Shown here: piece after piece, positions 34,546 to 42,121 of the stretch
Position numbering within the stretch: the stretch's first letter is position 1
How the letters are laid out: every line of letters starts with the position of its first letter
NCBI GenBank assembly: GCA_023228145.1
Contig: JALOBU010000025.1
Span: forward strand, 1-42,121
Source: Bacteroidales bacterium
GTDB taxonomy: Bacteria; Bacteroidota; Bacteroidia; Bacteroidales; CAIWKO01
Direction of reading: 5' to 3'
DNA length: 42,121 bases
Translations under genes and position numbers: made by a program
Notes under the pieces: model-generated
The model's database searches: none
Told to the model about the DNA's origin: nothing
The model's input: only the letters and a program-made list of their open reading frames with translations

Positions 34546-37034
34546 AAAAGTATTTTTTTATTTTCACCGCCTTATTCTTATATTCCGTTATTATTACACA
34601 GGCACAAATACCTACCTATCAGATGAGCGACCAACCAATTACTGGTGTATGCGAAGGGATTTTTACAGATTCGGATGCCGGAACCGACCTATTAATAAAC
34701 CCTAATACTTATGGAAACAACGAAAGTTTTATCATGACTTTTTGTTCTGGTTCAAACGAACCTATGACATTTGCTTTTTCATCACTTGATATTGGCAGTG
34801 GCGACCACCTGGTTATTTTTGACGGGCCAAATACTTCATCACCTGTGTTGTATGATTTGTCAAACACCAATCCCGGTTCTCTGACTATTTATTCCACTGG
34901 CACATGTTTAACATTCTGGTTTTCAAGTGATGCAAGCGGAAGTTTGTTTGCTGCTAATGGAAATTGGTCAGCATATTTTGCATGCGGAATAGTAACTCCT
35001 CCGGTGGTTGCAGCAGATAATTGTGAAAATGCCCCTACAATTTGCAGTCTGGATGGTTATTTTGGAAATACCAGCAGTAATTATACCCCTGATGAACCTG
35101 GTAATATGTGCCAATCGTGTGGTTTATTTGAAGGTTCGCTTGAAAATAATTCGTGGTTACAATTTGTAGCAAACAATAGCACTGTTGTGTTTACAGTGAC
35201 ATTATTGTCCTGCAGCGATAATATTGGAATTCAGTTCGGTGTTTATTCAGGATCCAATTGTAACAACTTTGCTTTAATGACTCCCGTTTCATGGACAGAT
35301 GTAGATGCTCCAATCACACCCGGGACTGTCTCCACAATTACAGCCACCGGCCTTGTCCCTGGACAAGTTTATTATATCATGATTGATGGAAATGCCGGCG
35401 ACGATTGCCAATATATTATCAATGGCCTGTCGGGCATACAACTTGGGGCATCCATAACACCAAACCAGACAATATGCCAAGGCGAATCTGCCACCATACA
35501 GATAAATGTTGATGCCAGTATTCCAATCACATGGATTTCAAACCCACCTGACCCCGGGTTAGCTGGTCAGGAGAACAACACTACCATTACCGTAAGCCCT
35601 GCTTCTTCAACAACGTATTCTGTTCATGTTCAGAACACTACCGGATTTTGTTCCATGGATACAACACTAGTTTCTGCTGTTACTGTGTTACCTGCTAGCG
35701 ACCCACTTTGTTCAGGAGGGGGTATAAGTTGTTCTATCGACAAAACGGATGCAAGCATGTGCCCTGTTGCGCCAACATTCACATGCGATGGAACAGCCAC
35801 TGTGATTGTTAATGGCGCGGACGGCCCTTTCAATTATTTATGGAATGACGGAAACACCAGCGATACCCGAAATGACCTTTGTGCAGGAACCTATTCGGTG
35901 ACGGTTTCAGATCCGAACGGGCAATATTCCCCTACATCTTGTTCTGTTACCATACTCGGCCCACCCTCACCGGTGATAACAGCAACAGCATCACCATCAA
36001 TAATTATCAATGGTGATTCTTCTGTAATATGCGCTTCCGGAGGTATTTCCTATACATGGTCATCTACGCCTGCAGATAATTCATTAACCGGCCAGAATAA
36101 TCTTCCATGCCCGGTCGTTTTTCCATCATCAACTACCACTTATATAGTGGTCGGCGTTGATGCGGGCGGATGTCAAAATACAACAAGTGTAACTGTTACG
36201 GTAGCGGCTGAGCCCCCTGTTGTGGATTTTGAAGCTTACCCATTATCAGGGTGTGAGCCTCTTACTGTTCATTTCACGGATTTATCTTCAAATGTTGAAC
36301 CGGATGCCACTTATTATTGGGATTTTGGTAACACCACCTATTCCTATGAACAAAACCCGACAGCTTACTATGCAAATTCCGGTACATATGATGTATCACT
36401 AACGGTTACAAACTCTATAAACTCTGCAGCAACTCTGGTAAAACAACAATACATTACTGTTTACCCAAAGCCTATAGCAATTTTCTCTACATCTCCTGAA
36501 AACAGTACAAGTATTATCGATCCTACCTTTAGTTTTTTCGACAACTCACTCAGAGATCCGGTTCAATGGTACTGGACATTTGGAGATGGAGAATACTCCA
36601 CTTCACAAAACACCTTTCACTGTTATTCTTATGATGACATTTATTATCATTTTCCATCCATGGAAGATACGGGAACCTATCTTGTTACACTCATTGTTAC
36701 AACGATACATGGGTGCTCAGATACCACATCAAAGTATATTTACATTGAATCCGATTATGCATTGTATGTTCCCAATGCATTTACACCCAATGAGGACCCA
36801 AAAAATCAATATTTCTGCCCCGCCGGATATGGAATACTAAATGAAGATTTTAGCATGCATATTTACAATCGTTGGGGACAGAGGGTTTATGAAACCCAAA
36901 CATGGGATGATTGCTGGGATGGTAAATATAATAACAAGCCTGCCGCAACGGGGACTTATGTATATATCATCAACTTTTCAGATTCAAAAAGGCACAAACA
37001 CACAGCGAAAGGAATTGTAACTCTTTACAGATAA
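34542..37034 (+). CDS. Secreted CUB/PKD multidomain protein with T9SS type B sorting domain
   Basis: An 830-residue cell-surface protein. Signal peptide (~1-21); a CUB-like domain (~30-148, with CEGIFTDSDAGTD and LVIFDGPNTSSP); a Bacteroidota repeat domain starting at APTICSLDGYFGN (~164-300); an Ig-like segment; a SprB-type repeat around residues 395-470 (YLWNDGNTSDTRNDLCAGTY); another Ig-like segment; and two PKD domains (YYWDFGNTTYSYEQNP at ~597 and WYWTFGDGEYSTSQN). The last ~85 residues (LYVPNAFTPNEDP... YNRWGQRVYET...) are the gliding-motility-associated type B CTD. It is probably exported by the T9SS and attached to the surface through a PorP/SprF-type partner. It is the second gene of an ATGA-coupled pair. 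Confidence 0.9.
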   Translation: MKKYFFIFTALFLYSVIITQAQIPTYQMSDQPITGVCEGIFTDSDAGTDLLINPNTYGNNESFIMTFCSGSNEPMTFAFSSLDIGSGDHLVIFDGPNTSSPVLYDLSNTNPGSLTIYSTGTCLTFWFSSDASGSLFAANGNWSAYFACGIVTPPVVAADNCENAPTICSLDGYFGNTSSNYTPDEPGNMCQSCGLFEGSLENNSWLQFVANNSTVVFTVTLLSCSDNIGIQFGVYSGSNCNNFALMTPVSWTDVDAPITPGTVSTITATGLVPGQVYYIMIDGNAGDDCQYIINGLSGIQLGASITPNQTICQGESATIQINVDASIPITWISNPPDPGLAGQENNTTITVSPASSTTYSVHVQNTTGFCSMDTTLVSAVTVLPASDPLCSGGGISCSIDKTDASMCPVAPTFTCDGTATVIVNGADGPFNYLWNDGNTSDTRNDLCAGTYSVTVSDPNGQYSPTSCSVTILGPPSPVITATASPSIIINGDSSVICASGGISYTWSSTPADNSLTGQNNLPCPVVFPSSTTTYIVVGVDAGGCQNTTSVTVTVAAEPPVVDFEAYPLSGCEPLTVHFTDLSSNVEPDATYYWDFGNTTYSYEQNPTAYYANSGTYDVSLTVTNSINSAATLVKQQYITVYPKPIAIFSTSPENSTSIIDPTFSFFDNSLRDPVQWYWTFGDGEYSTSQNTFHCYSYDDIYYHFPSMEDTGTYLVTLIVTTIHGCSDTTSKYIYIESDYALYVPNAFTPNEDPKNQYFCPAGYGILNEDFSMHIYNRWGQRVYETQTWDDCWDGKYNNKPAATGTYVYIINFSDSKRHKHTAKGIVTLYR

Positions 37035-37157
37035 AGAAACAATACAAGTCAAGCGTTAATATTATAATTACACCCAACTTGGGGTAATAGATGTATTGTA
37101 ATAACCCATGAGCTATTAAAAATTAAAATAGTTAATAGTACAATAAGTTAAATTTAA

Positions 37158-37165
37158 TAAATTTG
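37158..37165 (+). promoter_or_regulatory. Candidate -7 box of the LTA-synthase-like gene
   Basis: TAAATTTG fits TAnnTTTG, 12 bp before the ATG at 37178. It covers the TTG that would otherwise be the first start in frame, supporting the ATG. A weak hairpin (CCC...GGG, near 37073-37083) lies earlier in the gap without a T tract. Confidence 0.3.
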
Positions 37166-37177
37166 TACTTGATTTTT

Positions 37178-39052
37178 ATGAAAAAAACATCTTTTAGCGA
37201 GATTAAATTTCCAATATGGTACTTCCTGAAACTTTTTATTTTCTGGATGCTGCTTTTTGAGGCGGAAAGGATAATTTTTCTTTTGTTTAATTACAAAGAC
37301 TTGCTGGGCATTCCTTTTTCACAAATCATGCTATCATTTTTTTATGCGCTGGGCTCCGACATTTCGGCATCCTGCTACCTGATGATACTCCCATTTCTTA
37401 TCATCACTACCGGAATGTTCACTAACAAAAGCGAAGCTTTTTTCGCAGTGGCAAAATGGGCAAACTACCTGTTAATAATCTTGTACCTGAGCATCAGTTT
37501 TGCCGGCATCGCATTGTATAACAACTGGGGGACAAAAGTAAATTCCAAAGCCTTGTCGTTTATCACATATCCTAAAGAAATCTTCGAAATAATTTTCAAC
37601 ATTTCTAACCTTTTATATTTTGCATTGATGGTAGCTGTTATTTTGCCTGTCATTTTATTATTTAAAAGAATCTTTAAGAGACAGCAGCCTGTGAAACCCG
37701 GAATTCTTGCGATATTAATTTTTTTAATTGTTTTTTCCGGACTGATGTTCACCGGTGTGCGGGGAGGCATACAAAAGCAGCCTATCAATAAAAGCTGGTG
37801 TTTTTATTCGGGGCATTCCATATTAAATTTTGCAGCTCTCAACGACCTTTGGAATATCACTTCCATACTCTCACACCCTCAGATAAAAACAAACCCTTAC
37901 ACTTATTTTCGGGAAGCTGAATTTGAAAAAACCATTGAAGAGCTTTACAAGACGGAGAAAGACACAACTGAACTATTATGCACAAGCACCCGCCCGAATA
38001 TTGTCCTTATTATTCTGGAGAGTTTCAGCGCTGATGCCGTTGCCTGCCTTGGCGGTGAAAAAGGTATTGCCCCCAACTTTGATTCCCTGGCACAAAAAGG
38101 TTTGCTGTTCACAGAGTTTTATGCCACCGGATTCCGTACCGACCAGGGTATTGTGGCCCTGCTCAGCAGCTTTGCCGCACAGCCCCGCACTTCTATTATC
38201 AATAATTATGAAAAATTTGACAAGCTACCAAATTTTATTACTACTCTGAGAAAAAATGGTTATTATACATCTTTATATTTTGGTGGTGACCCGGCTTATG
38301 CAGAAATGGAATCCTACCTGCAGGTGTCGGGGATTGATTTGTTAATCAGGGAAGGCGATATACCCCACACACACCGAACCGACTGGGGAGCTTACGATGA
38401 AGATGTGTTCAACTTCCAGCTGCACGACCTAAAAAACAGTAAAGAGCCATTTTTCTCCATCATGCTCAGCCTCACCAATCATGAATATTTTGAAGCCGAT
38501 GTTCCGAAAATTTATCAGGGAAAAGACCAGTGCACACTCTTCAGAAATACCGCACATTATACCGACAAGTGCCTGTATGACTTTCTGAAAGCTTCAGAAA
38601 AAGAACCCTGGTACAACAACACCCTATTCATCATCACCGCCGACCATGCCCACCGCTGCCCGCTGGAACGCACTTACAATGAACCCCTCCGACATCATAT
38701 TCCTTTTTTATTTTACGGCAATGCTTTGAAAGAACAATATCGGGGAAAAACAATAAACAAAACAGGCTCTCATCTTGATTTGACAGCTACTTTGCTCGCA
38801 CAACTCAACATCGTCAACTATGATTTTGAATGGAGCAAAAACCTGATGAATAAGTACGCACAGGGCTTTGCTTTTTATGTCTTTGATGATGGCTTTGGGT
38901 TTATTACCGACAGTGCGGATATCGTTTATGACCACAACCTGAAAGCGGCAGTTACCAAAAAAATGAAAATAGAAGGTGCTGATACAGAAAAAGCCCTCAG
39001 GCAGGGCAAAGCTTTTTTACAAAAAACCTTTCAGGAATATATTAAGTTATAA
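37178..39052 (+). CDS. LTA synthase-like membrane sulfatase/phosphotransferase
   Basis: A 624-residue protein of the alkaline phosphatase/sulfatase superfamily. About five N-terminal membrane segments (residues ~10-200) are followed by a periplasmic catalytic domain. This has PNIVLIILESFSADAV (metal-binding Glu), the nucleophile Thr321 in GFRTDQGIVA, DWGAYDED, and the metal-binding TADHAH near residues 488-493. Gram-positive LtaS makes lipoteichoic acid; Bacteroidota homologues probably transfer phosphoglycerol or phosphoethanolamine to glycans or lipids, and the acceptor here is unknown. I chose the ATG at 37178 because the earlier in-frame start is a TTG. Confidence 0.88.
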   Translation: MKKTSFSEIKFPIWYFLKLFIFWMLLFEAERIIFLLFNYKDLLGIPFSQIMLSFFYALGSDISASCYLMILPFLIITTGMFTNKSEAFFAVAKWANYLLIILYLSISFAGIALYNNWGTKVNSKALSFITYPKEIFEIIFNISNLLYFALMVAVILPVILLFKRIFKRQQPVKPGILAILIFLIVFSGLMFTGVRGGIQKQPINKSWCFYSGHSILNFAALNDLWNITSILSHPQIKTNPYTYFREAEFEKTIEELYKTEKDTTELLCTSTRPNIVLIILESFSADAVACLGGEKGIAPNFDSLAQKGLLFTEFYATGFRTDQGIVALLSSFAAQPRTSIINNYEKFDKLPNFITTLRKNGYYTSLYFGGDPAYAEMESYLQVSGIDLLIREGDIPHTHRTDWGAYDEDVFNFQLHDLKNSKEPFFSIMLSLTNHEYFEADVPKIYQGKDQCTLFRNTAHYTDKCLYDFLKASEKEPWYNNTLFIITADHAHRCPLERTYNEPLRHHIPFLFYGNALKEQYRGKTINKTGSHLDLTATLLAQLNIVNYDFEWSKNLMNKYAQGFAFYVFDDGFGFITDSADIVYDHNLKAAVTKKMKIEGADTEKALRQGKAFLQKTFQEYIKL

Positions 39053-39111
39053 GTTCCGGATTTACTTTTTCTACAAACAAGATAATTAATAACGATTTTT
39101 TTGATGTTTAG

Positions 39112-39150
39112 AATGTGCATGCATTGCATTCACAAAAAAAAATGCACATT
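39112..39150. repeat. Inverted repeat upstream of the beta-propeller gene
   Basis: AATGTGCAT (39112-39120) and ATGCACATT (39142-39150) are perfect complements around a 21-base A-rich loop. A second hairpin, ATTTCCG/CGGAAAT, lies at 39207-39231 with an 11-base loop. Neither has a T tract, so they are not convincing terminators; they could be a regulator site or leader structure of the 39282 gene. Confidence 0.4.
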
Positions 39151-39281
39151 AAAACCGGCTGCAGTTACCAAACCACTTGAAAAAGTATTAATCTTTATGC
39201 GTTGTTATTTCCGCTTTTATTTTACGGAAATCTATAACAAAAAAAAATGGCTATCCGTTAATAATTAATAATTATACGATT

Positions 39282-41477
39282 ATGAAAAAGATAATATTTG
39301 TTTGTTTGACATTATGGCTAAACGCTGCGGTTTTCGCACAAGTTAGCTATACATTGCGCATCATGGATGTTTACGGAAAACCCATGAGCAATATAGAAGT
39401 TACTGCAATAAATAATGATATTGGATTAACGCTTAAATCAAAAACTGATATGAACGGATGCGCTTTATTTACGCTTACGAAGGCAGGAATGTACACGTTC
39501 AGCTACCTTGAGATGAAAGACGTGAAAAGCTTTGAGATGCCCGAAAACGTGAAAGGACAGAGCAAAAGCACTGTTACGTACGACCCGGAGAAAATTTTCG
39601 AGTGGAAGCCCTGCAACCGTTCAGGTATTGTTTTCAAATCACAAACGCCCCTGCAACTAAAAGGGCAAACAAACATAGCAAAAGTTACCATCGAAGTTTT
39701 GCAGAACGACAACACCATAGTGCCTGATGTCGCAGTGGATATTGTGGATTGTAAAAATAAAATCAAGTATGCTGCCAAAGCAAATTCAGCGGGAATTGCT
39801 GTATTTTATGTTCCTGTAAATCAGGAATACGAAGTGGACATCGCCGGCAGCGAAGCTTTGCGCAAGTTGAAACTGCCCAATCATTCCTACATGGAATATA
39901 AAGAAACGGTATTTTACGAAAAGACCAAAGTGAAGGGAACCATCAAGGGCGACACCATCCTCCAGAAACAGATTACCCAAGGCGAAGGAACCACAACACA
40001 TCTGCTGTTTACCTTTAAGCTGAAAGATTACAACAGCAATCCCCTGCCTGACGAGCCTGTTTATGTTTGCGCCGAAAACAACAAAAGAGTTTATGAAGGG
40101 CTTACGGACAAGAATGGCGCCTGCAGGTTTATGCTGGAGAAAGGTAACAATTACATCATCAACCTGAAATACGAACAGGGAGCTTCGTTTGTTGAAGCTT
40201 CCAACACCAAAGGTTTTGCTACAGCAGAAGAAACGCGCACTTACCGCGGCTCAAAAAACATCGAGAAAATGCTTGCCGAAAGGCATATGAACGAAAAGGG
40301 ATTTGTGGTGAACCATAATGAAACGCCCATCCGCCCAGCTCCGCGACCCGTCAACTACCTGAAAAAGACCGCACAGGGCTACGATGTGGATTTTGCCCCC
40401 TCCGGCCCCGTGGGAACACCCACAGTCATCAACAATAAATTGTTTACCCAGCAGGGTTTTTATTCTCCGAATTTTTATTGCCTCGATGCCACCACAGGAC
40501 AATATCTCTGGGGTGTGGAACTGGGCGAATCGGGCACCTCGCCGGCTGTTTACCACGACGGTGTCCTGCTTATCAACACTTACTCTTGTACGCTGTATGC
40601 CCTGGAAGCTTCCACAGGAAAGATGCTCTGGAGCAAATGGCTGGCAGGAACCATCTATTCCACGCCCTCAGCCGACAGCAACTGCGTATATGTTGTGTAC
40701 GATAACGGCGGAGCCAACCCCAAAAACAAAGCCGAATCGTTTGTTGTGGCCTGCTTCGACCTGCGCAGCGGCAAAATGAACTGGATAAACTGGATAGACA
40801 ACGAAGTCATCGCCTGCCCTGTGGTTGACGGCAAAGAAGTTCACATCGCCTCGCAAAACGGCAGCTATTATGTTTTCGACAAGGCGTCGGGCCAACCCCT
40901 GATATCATCAAAAACCGTAAAAGCCGTCTCCTCCCCTACACTGACAAAGGAAAATATTTTCCTCACAGCTGCCGTAAACGGTAAAGAACAACTGGTGGTA
41001 CTTGACAGAAAAAGCCTGAAGGTGATGAAAACATACAGCACCATACTTGCCCCGTCAAAAATCACCGACAACTACAACTGTTACAAAAAAATGAACTTCA
41101 ACGGTGCACATCCCATCGTGTATAAAAATAAAATAGTTGTCCTCCTTGACAGCCTGACAGTAAGGGCTTTTGATGCCACCTCCGAAAAGATACTATGGCA
41201 ACAGCCCTTAAAAACAAACTCCAGTCAGATACCCATAGTGGCCAATGACAAAGTGATCGTTGCCGCTAAAAATGGTAATGTGATGAGCTATGATATTAAC
41301 ACCGGAACACCACAGACCTTGCAAAAAAGCAACGAGACCATCGAAGGACAGCCGGTTCTGACTAACGGAGCCATGTATGTGGGCTCTTCAGAGATACTGA
41401 AGGTAACAAAATCAACACAAAAATATTCCTGGAACCAGTGGAATAAGGACGCAAGGCACAATGCTTATTGGGAGTGA
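39282..41477 (+). CDS. Secreted protein: Ig-like regions plus PQQ-type beta-propeller
   Basis: A 731-residue exported protein with a signal peptide (MKKIIFVCLTLWLNAAVFA). Three carboxypeptidase-regulatory/Ig-like regions follow: ~21-100 (LRIMDVYGKPMSNIEVT), ~128-195 (IVPDVAVDIVDCKNK) and ~248-315 (NSNPLPDEPVYVCAEN). The C-terminal half (~375-731) is a PQQ/BamB-like propeller with repeats of the form YCLDATTGQYLWG, YALEASTGKMLWSK, DLRSGKMNWIN, FDKASGQPL and FDATSEKILWQ. The tail WNQWNKDARHNAYWE is typical of this family in Bacteroidota. It lacks the calcium/PQQ site of dehydrogenases, so it is a scaffold or sensor rather than an enzyme. No type A or B sorting domain is seen. Confidence 0.85.
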   Translation: MKKIIFVCLTLWLNAAVFAQVSYTLRIMDVYGKPMSNIEVTAINNDIGLTLKSKTDMNGCALFTLTKAGMYTFSYLEMKDVKSFEMPENVKGQSKSTVTYDPEKIFEWKPCNRSGIVFKSQTPLQLKGQTNIAKVTIEVLQNDNTIVPDVAVDIVDCKNKIKYAAKANSAGIAVFYVPVNQEYEVDIAGSEALRKLKLPNHSYMEYKETVFYEKTKVKGTIKGDTILQKQITQGEGTTTHLLFTFKLKDYNSNPLPDEPVYVCAENNKRVYEGLTDKNGACRFMLEKGNNYIINLKYEQGASFVEASNTKGFATAEETRTYRGSKNIEKMLAERHMNEKGFVVNHNETPIRPAPRPVNYLKKTAQGYDVDFAPSGPVGTPTVINNKLFTQQGFYSPNFYCLDATTGQYLWGVELGESGTSPAVYHDGVLLINTYSCTLYALEASTGKMLWSKWLAGTIYSTPSADSNCVYVVYDNGGANPKNKAESFVVACFDLRSGKMNWINWIDNEVIACPVVDGKEVHIASQNGSYYVFDKASGQPLISSKTVKAVSSPTLTKENIFLTAAVNGKEQLVVLDRKSLKVMKTYSTILAPSKITDNYNCYKKMNFNGAHPIVYKNKIVVLLDSLTVRAFDATSEKILWQQPLKTNSSQIPIVANDKVIVAAKNGNVMSYDINTGTPQTLQKSNETIEGQPVLTNGAMYVGSSEILKVTKSTQKYSWNQWNKDARHNAYWE

Positions 41478-41998
41478 ATTAGCAATGAACAATTATCACT
41501 GAACAATGAGCAGTTAGCAGTTGGAAGTTGGAGGTTTTATCTGTTGAGTGGTATTAGAAGGGAGAGAAAGCAGGCAGACTACAGTCTTCAGTCCACAATC
41601 TGCAGTTGGCAGTTCATTCAGTAGGCGTTATTTCAAGGTTGTTTTATTGAACCTTGAGAATTGAGCATTGGATATTGAATTTTTTTGAATTTTATTTACA
41701 GTCTTCAGTCGGTGGTGTAGTCGTTTCTTGGGGACATGCGAAGAGAGATAAGATGTGATATGAAGTGATAATTTTTTTTATTATTATGTAATCTTGGTTT
41801 TTTATATTTTTTTGAACTTGTTAAAACGGATAAAAAATTATTATATTTGTTAATTCGTTTGCAAATGGTTACAAACGGTTACAAACGGAAATGTAAAAAA
41901 CTAAAGCGTTAATGACTAACAATTTAAAATGTTAAAATTGGATAAATGCAATCAAGTTACTAAAGTAGAAATAAACGTAATACGCTAACACAATAGTT
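41478..41998. other. Repeat-rich intergenic stretch
   Basis: No intact gene recognised. It holds AGTCTTCAGTC twice (41583-41593 and ~41700-41710), a run of near-repeats based on CAGTTNGCAGTT, a perfect 8-bp hairpin TCAAGGTT/AACCTTGA (41633-41657, 9-base loop), and a tandem 10-bp repeat GGTTACAAAC twice at 41867-41886. This style of spacer is common in Bacteroidota genomes. Confidence 0.55.
41818..41849 (+). promoter_or_regulatory. Candidate promoter before the right-end frame
   Basis: TTG at 41818-41820 and TATATTTG at 41842-41849 (21-bp spacer) approximate the Bacteroidota promoter. The tandem GGTTACAAAC repeat begins 17 bp after it, at about the transcript start. The next long frame begins at 41999. 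Confidence 0.35.
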
Positions 41999-42121
41999 AT
42001 GTTCTATTTTGAGGGGAGTCGACAAGACAAAAACAAAATAAGTATCACTGTGTTATCTCATCTATGGTTAACAGATGACGAAACAATTATTGATAAATTT
42101 TGTGGCGAAAATAAATGGTGG
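41999..42121 (+). CDS. 5' end of an unknown gene (runs off the window)
   Basis: ATG at 41999 opens a frame of 41 codons without a stop to the window end (MFYFEGSRQDKNKISITVLS at the start, ending CGENKWW). There is a promoter-like sequence 150 bp upstream. The sequence is too short to identify. It may be a real gene or a chance frame. Confidence 0.4.
   Translation, partial: MFYFEGSRQDKNKISITVLSHLWLTDDETIIDKFCGENKWW

Noticed and set aside
37067..37088. Terminator after the PKD protein
   Set aside because: The stem is only about three G-C pairs with a bulge and there is no T tract.

Overview
The window is a stretch of a Bacteroidota chromosome, most likely a free-living or gliding-type member. 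The evidence is a set of type IX secretion (T9SS) and gliding genes (gldJ, a PorP/SprF protein, porU twice, porV), several secreted proteins with T9SS sorting domains of both type A and type B, an absence of Shine-Dalgarno sites at most starts, and TAnnTTTG-like -7 boxes upstream of several genes. The DNA is AT-rich. No rRNA, tRNA, IS element or CRISPR array was recognised.

Left part (1-6050). Two translationally coupled M28-family secreted peptidases lie on the minus strand; the upstream one appears to have lost its active site. Next comes an accessory island of plus-strand genes: an unknown 260-aa gene, a 12-unit 21-bp minisatellite, a hicAB toxin-antitoxin pair and an unknown 239-aa gene. 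The last two transcription units are bounded by structured sites that look like integron attC sites (two complete, both 134 bp, and one truncated). No integrase gene is visible, so this resembles a cassette cluster without integrase.

Core part (6056-18200), nearly all minus strand: a PAP2 phosphatase, the Obg GTPase, an SDR dehydrogenase, a TonB/ExbD/ExbB energy-transduction operon, an S37-type secreted peptidase, the Kup potassium transporter, and a cell-wall pair murF-anmK directly downstream of porP/sprF-gldJ. A strong intrinsic terminator separates gldJ from murF.

T9SS part (18200-32600). The porP/sprF-gldJ unit is divergent from a first porU. A second, shorter porU is followed by porV and ispF in the same direction, and upstream of it sit a caspase-like DUF6642-type protein and a GT-C type membrane protein. 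Between the two T9SS units lie folC and a RecD-like helicase gene. The two PorU proteins both keep the His/Cys dyad with identical spacing and differ mainly by an N-terminal extension of about 140 residues.

Right part (34100-42121), plus strand: a small secreted protein coupled by ATGA overlap to an 830-aa CUB/PKD protein with a type B sorting domain, an LTA-synthase-like membrane phosphotransferase, and a periplasmic or surface PQQ-type beta-propeller protein. After that comes a 0.5-kb repeat-rich intergenic stretch and the start of an open frame that runs off the window.

Together the genes describe envelope work: secretion and surface attachment of proteins (PorU, PorV, PorP, GldJ), secreted cargo (M28 peptidases, PKD protein), peptidoglycan synthesis and recycling (MurF, AnmK), and outer-membrane energisation (TonB/ExbBD).
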